A DNA stretch of 64,000 nucleotides from Sinohyriopsis cumingii (GCA_028554795.2 CM068830.1:115811214-115875213); one strand, 5' to 3'. Counted from the stretch's first letter, positions 9,982-19,965 are shown. The notes: generated by a model from the sequence alone, not told the origin. Numbers and translations: made by a program.

Positions 9982-10992
9982 TTATGCCGTAACCAATTGA
10001 GGTGTTTCAGCTACAAATTCCAAACACCACCAGAAGGATGTTGCGGTTAATTTCTTATCAGCTGCTTCCAGAATAAATATTTCTTCGGTTCCGCTATTTA
10101 ATATAACAGATACAACCCCGGAAAACCTATCGGTTGAATGACGCCATGGAGACGTTGTAAATATTTCAAATTTTGCAGCACTAAACACAGACAGCCTGTA
10201 CACGCCAGTGACTGTTGCAGTATATTTAATAGCATTATTTTGCTGCGACCATGTTGCAAATCCCGATGATACCGTGCATACGATGTTGGTAATATGCCCG
10301 GAAGTTATTCCGGCTGGGATTTTAATCAGACTTGTTTTATTAACGATTTCAGGAATTCCCGCTACGATGTCTTGCTGTGTTTGTTTGATCGTGTCTAGGT
10401 TAGTTTTGATATCAACGAGTTTCATGTCAACGGCGTGCGGAGTACCGAAGAATTTATCTATGGATTCGTCGGTTTTTTGAAAATTTCTTCGAAATCTTCC
10501 AAAAGCGCCTACGTGAACATCATACTCGGCTCTCAGCGTGGATAATTTATTATCTACGGTGTCAACATAATTTTTCGTTGCAGCATCTTCACCGGATGTT
10601 GGATCTCCTAAAACTACTATTTTATTTCCGTTCATGCTAAGTTCACCTGTCATTGTGTCACCGGTATTTTTTACGCGATTAGCAGCAGCTGCCGTAATTT
10701 GATTTCTGATGGTTGTAAACGATATACTTGAATCCCTGATTCTGCCGCTGTCAGTAAACACGGGTATATTATCCGTAACTGCACCAAGTACTCGTCGAAT
10801 TATATCATTCCATTTGATATTGCTGCTTTTTAGTTTACCATGTCGATCCTGAAAAATAACAACCTCATCTGGGTCAACTCCAGCCAGGTTCATAATATCA
10901 GCGAGGTCATCCTTAGTCGCGTACTTCGATAGATCAACGTCGCCGGGCTTTTTCTTAACACGTGAGGAAGATCTTCCGTAAATATCAACCAT
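9982..10992 (-). CDS. fibre-like attachment protein, copy A
   Basis: This 336-residue protein has a phage-tail-fibre-type repeat at about residues 110-145: GDTMTGELSMNGNKI, then VLGDPTSGEDAATKNYVD. That motif is well known from trimeric tail and capsid fibres. A helical stretch follows (DNKLSTLRAEYDVH). The last 110 residues are beta-rich (YTATVTGVYRLSVFSAAKFEI), suggesting a C1q/TNF-like trimeric head. The start TTATAATGG fits the element's start context. It overlaps the end of the protease ORF by 8 bp. A role in host-cell attachment is inferred from the fibre motif. Copy B keeps only a remnant. Confidence 0.8.
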   Translation of the reverse strand: MVDIYGRSSSRVKKKPGDVDLSKYATKDDLADIMNLAGVDPDEVVIFQDRHGKLKSSNIKWNDIIRRVLGAVTDNIPVFTDSGRIRDSSISFTTIRNQITAAAANRVKNTGDTMTGELSMNGNKIVVLGDPTSGEDAATKNYVDTVDNKLSTLRAEYDVHVGAFGRFRRNFQKTDESIDKFFGTPHAVDMKLVDIKTNLDTIKQTQQDIVAGIPEIVNKTSLIKIPAGITSGHITNIVCTVSSGFATWSQQNNAIKYTATVTGVYRLSVFSAAKFEIFTTSPWRHSTDRFSGVVSVILNSGTEEIFILEAADKKLTATSFWWCLEFVAETPQLVTA

Positions 10993-11467
10993 TATAATAA
11001 GACCTGTTGTTTAAAACGAATCGGTTGCTTGTATAATCATGCACGACTTTATGTGGTGGCCTGGATGATTTTGATATAGCATCGAGTACATTAATTACTT
11101 CACGGCCGCATATTGGCGAATCTGTCATTGTTTGTGTGGGTAGCGTTGAATACCAAACTTTGGAACCAGAGGTTCTTGCGTGAAGTGGTGCAACATACTT
11201 GATAAATTCAACAGGCGGAGCTAACCCGTATGAATCAAAATAAACGATTCCACGTGGATCAACCGCGTATGATACCCAATGAGTACAAGGTCCGGAACGT
11301 TCGTCGAGATTAATAATACCTGTTTCGAGTTTGTTTGGTTGTTTTGGTAATTGATCTCGCATGAAAACACCTCTAGAAGCTTTTATTTTTAATCGTTTAG
11401 CGGCATCAAGTAAATCAAAATTTGATGCTGGAACGTCTAACGTGGAAGCCTTAGACCTCTTCCCCAA
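10985..11467 (-). CDS. adenain-like cysteine protease, copy A
   Basis: About 160 residues are recognisable as the adenovirus-protease (C5/Ulp1-like) family found in Polintons. His lies in CTHWVSYAVD, followed by the acidic residue in GIVYFDSYG, then the Gln/Cys part in QTMTDSPICGREV. The family processes capsid precursor proteins during virion maturation. No ATG is evident at the 5' end and the start I give is a nominal TTG. The frame remains open upstream toward the pVI-like gene, so the true start is unclear. It overlaps the fibre gene by 8 bp. No protease gene is recognisable in copy B. Confidence 0.85.
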   Translation of the reverse strand: MGKRSKASTLDVPASNFDLLDAAKRLKIKASRGVFMRDQLPKQPNKLETGIINLDERSGPCTHWVSYAVDPRGIVYFDSYGLAPPVEFIKYVAPLHARTSGSKVWYSTLPTQTMTDSPICGREVINVLDAISKSSRPPHKVVHDYTSNRFVLNNRSYYNG

Positions 11468-11483
11468 CGAGATCCTGGCAATC

Positions 11484-11879
11484 TTAAGCCGCGTCCCTTT
11501 TTTTGTATCCTTGCCCTGTTGCTTTCTTTAGAGCCATTCCAGCAGCTGTTCCAACAGCACCTAACGCGGCTGCCCTTGCTACGGCTGGCGCGGCAGCAGC
11601 TATTAACGCTGGAAGAGCCGCGAGAAGTGGAAAAATACCGCCTGTTTTAATTGAGTCTTTAACCGCACCCGCAGAGAGATTGAGTTTGACGCCTGTTTTT
11701 GATTGTTTAGCGTCGTTGAAATGTTTAAGCTGGCGTTCCGATAATGATAGTTTATTTTGACCACCCGTGATTTGATCTCGCTTTAGTGATATTTTCATTC
11801 CGCAGTTTTTTGCTGAATTTGATTGAAGGTTTTTAATCTGAGCGTGAGTCAGACTGACGCTAACGTGTTGATATGGCAT
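11484..11879 (-). CDS. pVI/pX-like small capsid protein, copy A
   Basis: This 131-residue protein has a polar first half (SVSLTHAQIKNLQ, SLSERQLKHF). A long alanine-rich hydrophobic stretch follows at about residues 82-117 (GGIFPLLAALPALIAAAAP and beyond), then a basic tail. This profile resembles the membrane-active or core cement proteins found next to the protease and major capsid genes in adenoviruses and Polintons. The stretch before the hydrophobic segment (AGAVKDSIKTGGI) could be a protease site, which is speculative. The start ATAAAATGC fits the element's start context. Confidence 0.68.
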   Translation of the reverse strand: MPYQHVSVSLTHAQIKNLQSNSAKNCGMKISLKRDQITGGQNKLSLSERQLKHFNDAKQSKTGVKLNLSAGAVKDSIKTGGIFPLLAALPALIAAAAPAVARAAALGAVGTAAGMALKKATGQGYKKRDAA

Positions 11880-11913
11880 TTTATGATAATACTCGTGTTT
11901 TTAAATAACACGA

Positions 11914-13287
11914 TTAAAGATTTTCCACTGGTGCATCAACGACTCTCATTAGACCACTACCACCTTCAAGTAACATGGCTTTATCGCTGAGAATAACCGC
12001 GATTGCTCTATAATCAACACCACCTGTATCTAATGTTGCTTTAAGATGTATATCAACGACAGATTGTTTTGATAGATCAAGATGCTCCAGTGAGAAATAA
12101 TAAATCGGATATAAAGTTCTGAAATCTAATTGTGATATTTGCAACCCAGTATCTACATTTTGATCATGTCCCATAAATGACATCAAACGATGATATGCAC
12201 GTCCTACATGATTTTGTGCATAATTTAGTTGTATATTTTCTGTTGGTTCTTGTTGTCCGTTTATCCGTAAGGAAATATTTGTGAGACCTAGTTGGTTAAA
12301 TATCATATGAGAGTGAGTTTGTGAGTTTAAACGATTAGTTTCCTGAAACGCAATAAAAATATGCCGTGGTGCAGAAACACCTTGTTGTGATGCTATATGC
12401 CATGTAAACTGACCGTTAACGTTAGTTTGCCTACTATCTGTGCTTGTTATCAACCATGACAACAAGGATTTACCACCTGTGTCCATGAAAGAAATCAATT
12501 TTTGTTCTTCTGCGATCGTTGGAGTCATTACCGGCATCCACAGTGAAAGTTTCGATAATATTACTTTACCAGCATCACCAACAGGTCTCCACAGAGCGTC
12601 GTCATCATTAATCTTTCTTACAAGAACAACCGTGTGTCTAGCTCCAAAAATAACCCTTTTAACATTCCTACAAAATCCAAAAATGTGCGATAGTGGAATT
12701 GTACATGAAAAACTTCTGTTGTCTCCTGACAACATATTTCTACGCGCTGCAAATCCCAAGTTGAAATTTTCATTAGAACCGTGAACCACTGGCCACAAAT
12801 CAGCATCACCGGTATTGGCATTATTTCTTGGTCGTCTTATATTATACGGATCGCTTTCAGGGTTATTGGAGTTATCTTTCACAAACATCATTGTGGGACC
12901 TGCTGATCTTGTATAATCATCAGAATATCTTGCGTGACCAATTATTGTTGTAGCAACGTCTACATCTTTCTCAATCGATTCAATATTTTTTCCATCAATC
13001 ATATACGTGGCACTATCAAATAATGCCATGATCCCGTTGTTGACAAAACCAACTTTTACTGCACCTGCGTAATTAGTATCATCCGTTTTTATAATTGTAC
13101 CTTCTACCTCAATAAAGGCCTCAGCGGGTAAAAAGTATCTACTTGTGTCATGAACTTGTAGTTCAATTCTTCCACGTTGATCTGGTACTCGTGCTTCATA
13201 AGAATAAAACTGATAATCACGTACCGATTCATCCTTAAGGACAGGTGCTTCCATGTCAAATGCTGTGTCGGATACGCGCTTGAACAT
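11914..13287 (-). CDS. major capsid protein (double jelly-roll type), copy A
   Basis: This protein of about 457 residues sits in the position, and has the size and beta-rich composition, of the Polinton major capsid protein. Recognisable blocks include ESVRDYQFYSYEARVP, DTSRYFLPAEAFIEVEG, NNGIMALFDSATYMIDG, CTIPLSHIFGFCRN and DIHLKATLDTGGVDYRAI. I chose the start at 13287 rather than a GTG further upstream because it is preceded by TTATAATAAA, the start context of the other virion genes, and leaves a 31-bp gap to the next gene. It would form the hexon-like shell. Copy B retains only part of this gene, and that part is clearly diverged (about three quarters identical by eye). Confidence 0.82.
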   Translation of the reverse strand: MFKRVSDTAFDMEAPVLKDESVRDYQFYSYEARVPDQRGRIELQVHDTSRYFLPAEAFIEVEGTIIKTDDTNYAGAVKVGFVNNGIMALFDSATYMIDGKNIESIEKDVDVATTIIGHARYSDDYTRSAGPTMMFVKDNSNNPESDPYNIRRPRNNANTGDADLWPVVHGSNENFNLGFAARRNMLSGDNRSFSCTIPLSHIFGFCRNVKRVIFGARHTVVLVRKINDDDALWRPVGDAGKVILSKLSLWMPVMTPTIAEEQKLISFMDTGGKSLLSWLITSTDSRQTNVNGQFTWHIASQQGVSAPRHIFIAFQETNRLNSQTHSHMIFNQLGLTNISLRINGQQEPTENIQLNYAQNHVGRAYHRLMSFMGHDQNVDTGLQISQLDFRTLYPIYYFSLEHLDLSKQSVVDIHLKATLDTGGVDYRAIAVILSDKAMLLEGGSGLMRVVDAPVENL

Positions 13288-13318
13288 TTTATTATAATTA
13301 TTTCGTCTAACACGTTGA

Positions 13319-13780
13319 TTACCGCGTTCGGAAAATTCCACTTCGGGAAGTTCCACTTCCGGATATCAAACTTGAGACATTATTTCCCGATTCACCGAGT
13401 CCCTGATCTGCTAACGCTGCTAGTTTTTGATTTGCAGCTTGATTTATTATTTTACTTACGTCTGCGGGCATAATATCAGTACTTGCCAGTTTCACTGGTG
13501 GTTGTCGTTTTCGTCGCAATAATCGTGCTAGTCTGTCTTTGATCGCCGAGAATGCCTTACCAGCGTCATTGACAATTGCTCCAGGAGCTTTTTCACGAAC
13601 AATATCGATAGCTTTCATCGATAATTGTTTTGCAATAGGTGCTGCTTTTGGAGCTATCCTTGTGAATAATCCCCGAATGACATCACCAAGTCCATCTCCG
13701 TAAATAACCCTATAGATTGGTAATCGTGAGTTTACCGCTCTGACCGATACGGGTTTACGATGATTATTGTGTACGATCAT
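13319..13780 (-). CDS. 153-residue basic minor virion protein, copy A
   Basis: This basic protein has alternating amphipathic helices (GDVIRGLFTRIAPKAAPIAK), an arginine-rich centre (RLARLLRRKRQPPVK) and a helical C-terminal part (VSKIINQAANQKLAAL). It is encoded between the coiled-coil gene and the major capsid gene on the same strand. The arginine cluster suggests a DNA- or capsid-binding role like adenovirus core proteins; that is inference. The start AATAAGATG is close to the common start context. The counterpart in copy B is broken. Confidence 0.62.
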   Translation of the reverse strand: MIVHNNHRKPVSVRAVNSRLPIYRVIYGDGLGDVIRGLFTRIAPKAAPIAKQLSMKAIDIVREKAPGAIVNDAGKAFSAIKDRLARLLRRKRQPPVKLASTDIMPADVSKIINQAANQKLAALADQGLGESGNNVSSLISGSGTSRSGIFRTR

Positions 13781-13814
13781 CTTATTTTATTTACCATTTA
13801 TCTAATCGCGGTGA

Positions 13815-14936
13815 CTAATCATCAACGAGCTCATCAATAAGTTCTCGGTAAACGCCGATATCCATGATACCACCTTGAAATAGTCGCCGGCAAATATCAG
13901 CTGCTTCATTGGTTATTTCTGTTGAGTTATTTCCTGCACGTTTTCCCCCTATAAGAACTTCTAACCGTGAGACGTCATTGATAATATTATCAGGACAAAC
14001 AAAATTATTTTCTCCTGATGCAGTCAAAAAACCACTTCCTACAGCGCCAGGAGGATCATCGTCAGGATCTCTTTCTTCTGTTGTCTCTGTGTCTTTAGAT
14101 AAGAACCTTTTTGCTTTTTTAAGATACTTCTTTTTAAGTTTCGGCAAAGAAGACTGTTGTTGTTCTATCTGTTGCGGAGGTGGAGAAGACTGTTGTTGTT
14201 CTATCTGTTGCAGAGGTGGAGGAAGTTGATACTGAGAGAGTTGTTCTTGTTTTAGTTGTTTCATTCTCTCTTTATAAAGTCTTTTTACTTCTTCATGAAG
14301 ACTTTCGTATTCTGGGCCTCTAGCTCGTTTTTTGTTGTAATATACGCGATATATCCATTTAATAAAATTATCATCATTTACTTTTTCATGACTGGTTTTT
14401 AAAATACCAGATTTATTAAATATACCAAATAATATCATTTCAGGTAATTTTTCTCTTTCAGTATTTCTAATATCTTCAACAATCCCTTCGTTAAATCTTG
14501 CAATCAATTCTAAGTTTTCTCCTACTGGTTTGGATTCAGATGCATGTTTTTTTCTCACGTCGGCGACTTCAGTACGAAGTTTTCCAATACCTTCAAGTAT
14601 TTCTTCACCGACAGGTGGAGGTTGAGCTGCAGCTATATCAGTTGGAAGATCTCGTAAAATCTCTTTTGTCTGTTTAGTTCTTCTTGCTATTTTTTCAGTC
14701 TGCGCCGCAGTTTGTTTTGATACCGGAAGAAGATCTTCTTTGATGACTGTTGCAACTTGTTCAGTAGCTGCAGTGACGGGCTTAAACAGTTTTTTAGTGT
14801 CCTCTTCGTACTCAACTTGTGCTTCTTGCTGCGCTTGTAGATTTTTTCTAAATGAATCTCTAACAGGAAGAAATTTTTTAATTGCTTCTAATCGTTCTCG
14901 AGCTATCCTTGCAGTATGAGATTCCGGATGTACCAT
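13815..14936 (-). CDS. 373-residue coiled-coil virion-region protein, copy A
   Basis: Residues about 10-130 are highly charged and helical with coiled-coil character (FRKNLQAQQEAQVEYEEDTK). A compact middle part follows (LIARFNEGIVEDIRN; WIYRVYYNKKRARGPEYESL). Next comes a low-complexity Gln/Pro segment holding a tandem PPQQIEQQQSS repeat (about residues 235-270), and then a conserved C-terminal block (NNFVCPDNIINDVSRLEVL, ICRRLFQGGIMD). The Gln/Pro segment differs in length and content between the two copies, while the rest is about 90% alike. The start ATAAAATGG follows the element's context. The family is unknown to me. It is the first gene inside the right terminal repeat. Confidence 0.7.
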   Translation of the reverse strand: MVHPESHTARIARERLEAIKKFLPVRDSFRKNLQAQQEAQVEYEEDTKKLFKPVTAATEQVATVIKEDLLPVSKQTAAQTEKIARRTKQTKEILRDLPTDIAAAQPPPVGEEILEGIGKLRTEVADVRKKHASESKPVGENLELIARFNEGIVEDIRNTEREKLPEMILFGIFNKSGILKTSHEKVNDDNFIKWIYRVYYNKKRARGPEYESLHEEVKRLYKERMKQLKQEQLSQYQLPPPLQQIEQQQSSPPPQQIEQQQSSLPKLKKKYLKKAKRFLSKDTETTEERDPDDDPPGAVGSGFLTASGENNFVCPDNIINDVSRLEVLIGGKRAGNNSTEITNEAADICRRLFQGGIMDIGVYRELIDELVDD

Positions 14937-14986
14937 TTTATTATAACATAATGATTTAATTATTATAACAGCAGAAGGGGTGATGA

Positions 14987-15483
14987 TAAAATTAAACTGA
15001 TATCATTAATATAATGAACAATTGTGCGTGGCTGCGTCAAGGAACCACTAACAAATGTGATAAAAAATGTCGTGGAGAATATTGCAAAAAACATAATTAT
15101 CTTATAAAGAAAAACCCTCATGCTGGTCCACGAAGATGTGTTGGATGTAACAATGGTGTTAGAGGATTATATCAGATTTGCAAAAATTGCGGTGGAGATC
15201 GATACAGAAGTTTGATGATATATTACAGAAAAAGAAAAAACATAAATCCAAAAATAGAAAAACCACCATCAGAACTTGAATATTACTTGAAACATAAAAC
15301 AAATTCCCAGGATTCAGATGAAGATTCAGAATAACATAGCAGCAGAGGAGCCTTGTCTACAATTATGTTGGGGACAAACAATAATCGTAGACGTGGTATT
15401 TGACCTCTATGAAGGGTCACTATTTTTTTTGTATAACAAGGGTGACCCTTCCCTAAAGTGGTCTGTTCCCCTCCTCTGCTGCT
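14987..15483. repeat. right terminal inverted repeat of Polinton copy A
   Basis: About 497 bp, from GGGGTGATGATAAAATTAAA to the end CTCCTCTGCTGCT. It matches both terminal repeats of copy B (40354-40847 and 54107-54600) with small differences. It contains the whole outward-reading zinc-ribbon gene and a non-coding outer part of about 140 bp. The host flank to the right begins AAACCA, which should recur left of the element if a 6-bp duplication was made. Confidence 0.88.
15014..15334 (+). CDS. terminal-repeat zinc-ribbon protein, copy A
   Basis: This 106-residue basic protein lies wholly inside the right terminal repeat and reads outward toward the tip. Cysteines occur as CAW, KCDKKCRGEYCKKH, RRCVGCN and QICKNCGGDRYRSL, forming a probable pair of zinc ribbons. 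A lysine-rich helix and an acidic tail follow. It is paralogous to the internal gene at 2443-2739 and nearly identical to both terminal-repeat genes of copy B. Because it lies in an inverted repeat, each complete element carries two copies. The start is ATATAATGAA. A role as a terminal-repeat-borne regulator, end-binding protein or core protein is inference. Confidence 0.8.
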   Translation: MNNCAWLRQGTTNKCDKKCRGEYCKKHNYLIKKNPHAGPRRCVGCNNGVRGLYQICKNCGGDRYRSLMIYYRKRKNINPKIEKPPSELEYYLKHKTNSQDSDEDSE

Positions 15484-16808
15484 AAACCACACGACTACCT
15501 AAAGGATTATATGTGTGAAAAATAATATAAACTTTTAGAAGCTTTACCACATGCATTGGGCTGTATGATGTTATGTTTATAAATAGTGTAGTGTGTTACA
15601 ACTGTAAACTGGTATGTAGATCTAAATAGTTAACAATAACACAAGTGTCTCATCAAATGACAGTTTAGTTTAACCTAGCGAATTTGAACTCTACCATCAA
15701 TCAAAATCCAGAATATTGTTAGGACTAAGCTGTGAGAACTGTAAACCTACTTTACCCAGTTCTAAGTTTACCATTTTATACATTATGAATTTTTTTTAAT
15801 AAAAAAAATCAAGACACAAATTGTATTGCACTGATGAATTTCTATTATGTGAATTTCTATTGTTAAGAAATGTATTATCATTATCATTATGACTAGTTCG
15901 AAATATATTGAACTGATTTTCAATTTAAAAACATCAATTTTAAATCTGAAAAAGGAGCGATGTAGTGTTCCAGAATCAGTGCTGTACAGTAATATAGACT
16001 TTCCCGTTGCTGAACCAGCATATTAGAGACCTAAGATAAGGCTGACAGATAGGGTTCAAGATGTAGGTCTGTCAAGCAAGACACATATAGTTGTATACTG
16101 TGGAATAAACATGTGCTTGTAGAAACTGGCCTTTTCCTCATTACAAAACCCAAACATTACAGTGCCCTCTACTTGAAAAAAAAGTGTGCTTGGAATAGGG
16201 TCAAAATACGAATATATTCGGTAAGGCCTAACTGTTCTGTTTTGCTAATCGGAATACTCTCGGTCTTTTTCCATCTTATTCAACCACCACCCGGACCACA
16301 CCCCGTTTAAAACAAAAAGAGGCCGATTTGAACTCCCCTCGAATTCATTCTCTGGCGATGAAATAAAGAGTTCTCCCACCCAATACAAATCTCCGATGCC
16401 AAGAGACAAATCTAGCGTCATGTAAAACGATGCATTTAACTCCCTAGCAAGCGACGAAAAGGTATCGAGAAAATGTTCCGTTGCTTGACTCGCCGATTAG
16501 AGTACTGGGCCTTGCAATCGGCGAAGAAGAAATGTAAACAAGAACATATAGAAAAACAACACACATGGACTTAATGTAATACACCACTTATAAAATATCT
16601 GGCATCTTTGAAACAAGGCTAAGTTAACGTTTCAAGATACAAAGGAAGCTTTCGGTATGACGCTATGCTGAAAAACATAAGTCTGTTTAATGCATTTTGG
16701 GCCCTCATTTTACAATGTTATGAATCAACAACACTGCAAGGTAAACTACAGTTATGTTTTCACTGCACGACATATAATCAGATGGAGAAAGCACTCATTG
16801 TTAATAAT
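15484..16808. other. host non-coding DNA with a possible LTR relic
   Basis: No gene is seen. Around 16230-16560 the base composition becomes less AT-rich, with words such as ATTCGGTAAGGCC and GATGAAATAAAG, which suggests an old inserted fragment of unknown kind. A possible LTR is listed separately. Confidence 0.5.
15961..16161 (+). mobile_element. possible LTR relic (about 200 bp)
   Basis: The segment begins TGTAGTG after a purine run (AAAAAGGAGCGA) resembling a polypurine tract. It contains GGAATAAAC as a possible polyadenylation signal and ends ATTACA. TGTA...TACA ends of this size fit a Ty3/gypsy-like LTR. I see no internal region and no matching flanking duplication, so this is at best a fossil fragment. 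Confidence 0.35.
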
Positions 16809-16835
16809 GTGTGTGTGTGTGTGTGTGTGTGTGTG
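16809..16835. repeat. GT microsatellite
   Basis: About 13 GT dinucleotides lie at the tail end of the minus-strand SINE. Simple-repeat tails are common at SINE 3' ends. Confidence 0.9.
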
Positions 16836-17141
16836 GTTTGGATTTTTAACGTAGCTTTAACAATTTTTCAGTCATATCGCTACGATGTCTGCAATGTGGC
16901 ATTTTATAGTGCTGCCTAGCACTGGAGCATCATGCCACAGACGTGTAGCATGATGTCCCACCCAGTCACATTATCCTGACACCAGGCCGACCAGTCCTAA
17001 TACTAACATCTTCATGCTAAGCGCCAAGCGAGGCAGCTCTTAGTTACTATTTTTCATGTCTTTGGTACGACTCGGGGTTCGAACTCGCGACCTCCCTCAA
17101 CCAAGGCGGACGCTCTAACCACTAGGCAAACTGAGCAGTCT
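16836..17141 (-). mobile_element. tRNA-derived SINE
   Basis: On the minus strand the head (about 17141-17060) reads like a tRNA gene: box A TTGCCTAGTGGTTAGAGCG, then box B GAGTTCGAACCCC. A body of about 230 bp follows and ends near the GT repeat. Its 3' part (ATCGTAGCGATATGACTGAA and the words after it) recurs at about 34287-34372, showing a dispersed family. The box A/B match makes a tRNA-derived SINE likely. The exact ends are approximate. Confidence 0.75.
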
Positions 17142-17997
17142 AATACTGAGTATGTAGGAATGGTTTACTTTTTTATTTTGTTTTTATTTGTTTTTTAATA
17201 TTTTATTTTCTTGGACTGTTTATAAAAAATTGATTGGGTCCAGCTTGAAAGTGGCTGGGTCCAGATAAGGATGTTACTAAAGTTACACAAACTATCGTGA
17301 AAATATTAATTAAGGGGAAGGGAATAACTTTAGTGTATATTGGCCAGTCATTAAGCTTGTGTATTTTAACATTTTAAAAATGATAATATTGAAAAAAAAC
17401 AACTTATGACCATATGTACTATATGACTGATTGTTGAATTAATTGTTATACTAATTGTAAAATAGCTAAAACAAGCTAATTTATCTTATTAGGCAATACA
17501 ACTCTGACGTTAGATAAAATTTGTCTATGTCTATTTGAATATTCTTAGGCACATAGTAGCAGTGTACCTGGACTGGGAAAAACGACTTGCATGCCTTTCG
17601 TTAGACCATTACATGTAGATCTTTGCTTTTTTATCCTGATAATACTAGTAACTACCCAAACAGAGATCTGTCACCTGGCATAGGCCATCATGTACCTCAC
17701 CTGGAAAGGCTATCTGCACTGCTACCATGAATATAATTTATGTAAAGTAATTGATTCCATCAAAAACGTGAAACTTTTGACAGGCAACTTTGTTCTATGG
17801 TTTGACAATATAAGGTACTTCAACTGTTTTGTGATCTGCAGTTAGTCTGAGTTTCCTCTGACCATTCCCATCAACTTAACTGTTCAGGTTTCTAATTCAT
17901 GCATTGGAAGAAAAAAGAAGAAGAAAAAAATCAGATTTTTAAGCAGTCTGTTTGGTCAGTTGTAAAATATGAAGTGTCTGTCATTTAGGCATCAGAT
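17142..17997. other. host non-coding DNA
   Basis: AT-rich unique sequence. I see no coding region, RNA gene or clear repeat before the 36-bp array. Confidence 0.5.
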
Positions 17998-19245
17998 TTA
18001 CCAAACCCCTTAGTAAAACTCTTGTAGCCTTTGTTACCAAACACCTTAGTAAAACTCTTGTAGCCTTTGTTACCGTACCCCTTAGTAAAACTCTTGTGGT
18101 CTTTGTTACCAAACAACTTAGTAAAACTCTGTAGCCTTTGTTACCGAACCCCTTAGTAAAACTCTTGTAGTCTTTGTTACCGTACCCCTTAGATAAACTC
18201 TTGTAGTCTTTGTTACCAAACACCTTAGTAAAACTCCTGTAGTCTTTGATACCAAACACCTTAGTAAAACTCTTTTAGCCTTTGTTACCAAACACCTTAG
18301 TAAAACTCTTGTAGTCTTTGTTACCAAACCCCTTAGTAAAACTCTTGTAGTCTTTGTTACCAAACACCTTAGTAAAACTCTTATAGCCTTTGTTACCAAA
18401 CCCCTTAGTAAAACTCTTGTAGTCTTTGTTACCAAACAACTTAGTAAAACTCTGTAGCCTTTGTTACCGAACCCCTTAGTAAAACTCTTGTAGTCTTTGT
18501 TACCGTACCCCTTAGATAAACTCTTGTAGTCTTTGTTACCAAACACCTTAGTAAAACTCTTGTAGCCTTTGTTACCGTACCCCTTAGTAAAACTCTTGTG
18601 GTCTTTGTTACCAAACAACTTAGTAAAACTCTGTAGCCTTTGTTACCAAACACCTTAGTAAAACTCCTGTAGTCTTTGATACCAAACACCTTAGTAAAAC
18701 TCTTTTAGCCTTTGTTACCAAACACCTTAGTAAAACTCTTGTAGTCTTTGTTACCAAACCCCTTAGTAAAACTCTTGTAGTCTTTGTTACCAAACACCTT
18801 AGTAAAACTCTTATAGCCTTTGTTACCAAACCCCTTAGTAAAACTCTTGTAGTCTTTGTTACCAAACAACTTAGTAAAACTCTGTAGCCTTTGTTACCGA
18901 ACCCCTTAGTAAAACTCTTGTAGTCTTTGTTACCGTACCCCTTAGATAAACTCTTGTAGTCTTTGTTACCAAACACCTTAGTAAAACTCCTGTAGTCTTT
19001 GATACCAAACACCTTAGTAAAACTCCTTTAGCCTTTGTTACCAAACCCCTTAGTAAAACTCTTGTAGCCTTTGTTACCAAACACCTTAGTAAAACTCTTA
19101 TAGCCTTTGTTACCAAACCCCTTAGTAAAACTCTTGTAGTCTTTGTTACCAAACACCTTAGTAAAACTCTTATAGCCTTTGTTACCAAACCCCTTAGTAA
19201 AACTCTTGTAGTCTTTGTTACCAAACACCTTAGTAAAACTCTTGT
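17998..19245. repeat. 36-bp tandem array (about 35 copies)
   Basis: The unit is CTTAGTAAAACTCTTGTAGC followed by CTTTGTTACCAAACAC, with variants at the last six bases (AAACAC, AAACCC, CGTACC, CGAACC). Some units are 35 bp (CTCTGTAGCC). Blocks of several variant units recur in the same order near 18118, 18442 and 18870, which shows higher-order duplication. The period is a multiple of three, so the minus strand stays open and looks like a 12-residue peptide repeat (GNKGYKSFTKVF-like). With no flanking gene I take this as a by-product of the period. Confidence 0.93.
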
Positions 19246-19349
19246 AGTACGTATTATCTGCTGAGCGCCACCAAAACAGTGACATGACAATGTCCCATAA
19301 AACATTGACAATGCCCCATAAAGGTGGCGCTCACCAGATAATATGTACT
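19246..19349. mobile_element. 104-bp MITE-like element
   Basis: The ends are inverted repeats of about 27 bp: AGTACGTATTATCTGCTGAG leading to CGCCACC on the left, and GGTGGCGCTCACCAGATAAT leading to ATGTACT on the right. The centre holds two units of AAAACA(T/G)TGACAATGCCCCAT. It abuts the end of the 36-bp array. The same centre is expanded into an array at 19966-20075. There is no coding capacity, so it is non-autonomous. Confidence 0.7.
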
Positions 19350-19965
19350 TTTGAGAGAGTGATGTATGTAAGGTGAAGTAGTTCGCATCTAAAACATGCA
19401 CAGTGGAGAGAATGTTTGCATACCTCTATGCTACATTAATGTAATGTGGATGATATTTCTTTTGGATATTGTACTTTTGGAAATTTTACATGATTTAAGC
19501 ACACTGATAACTAAAATGACTGCTCCCTTGTGTTAAAAAATCAGTCTGAATTAGTCTAAAGTAGTCTATACATAGCAGCTATTAAAATAGGGAAAATGAA
19601 TTTTGCCAGACTAGACAATACCAGCTTCTGAAAGTGCAATGAATGAATTACCAAATATATAAAATGTAAAAAAAGTTATCGGCTCTTTTTTATACAATTT
19701 ACCTCTGAAGTTCAGGAAGTGAAAATGACCAAGTAGAGCTAGCACTTTTTTGAAAGGTGCACATTTGAAGTAAGGCCAAGCTGTATACTCTATAACCCAT
19801 AGTACACCCATCAATCATACACCAACATAAAGGGAATTAAAGGTTCTTTGCATTATACCTAAGATATACAAGGTCTTTTTTAAATAGCCAGTATAACCAG
19901 TGAGGAAAGCCGGGGACATTCTTTTTCTTTAAAATCCTAACCTATGCAAAATGCGAAACTGTATA
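19350..19965. other. host non-coding DNA
   Basis: AT-rich unique sequence between two repeat features. I see no gene. Confidence 0.5.

Larger units (their letters stand above)
1..15483. mobile_element. Polinton/Maverick copy A, right-hand part (left end outside window)
   Basis: This is a fossil Polinton-type element, cut by the window start. Its right end is the terminal repeat ending in CTCCTCTGCTGCT at 15483, the same end as copy B (40354-54600). Parts present from left to right: PolB-helicase, cysteine-rich zinc gene, HNH endonuclease, a nested DNA transposon, a small helical gene, a penton-like minor capsid gene, a membrane protein, a fibre, an adenain-like protease, a pVI-like protein, the major capsid protein, two further virion genes and the terminal-repeat gene. 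It is broken, with a few breaks. Comparison with copy B suggests about 3.6 kb lies to the left of the window. Divergence from B in the polymerase region is about 1-2% by eye, so the two are young copies of one family. Confidence 0.93.

Noticed and set aside
15961-16161. Intact solo LTR
   Set aside because: TG...CA ends and a purine run are present, but flanking bases do not match. I keep it only as a possible relic.
17981-19401. Minus-strand GNKGYKSFTK-like repeat protein
   Set aside because: The open frame follows from the 36-bp period. More than one frame is open, and the ends run into a MITE and unique AT-rich DNA.
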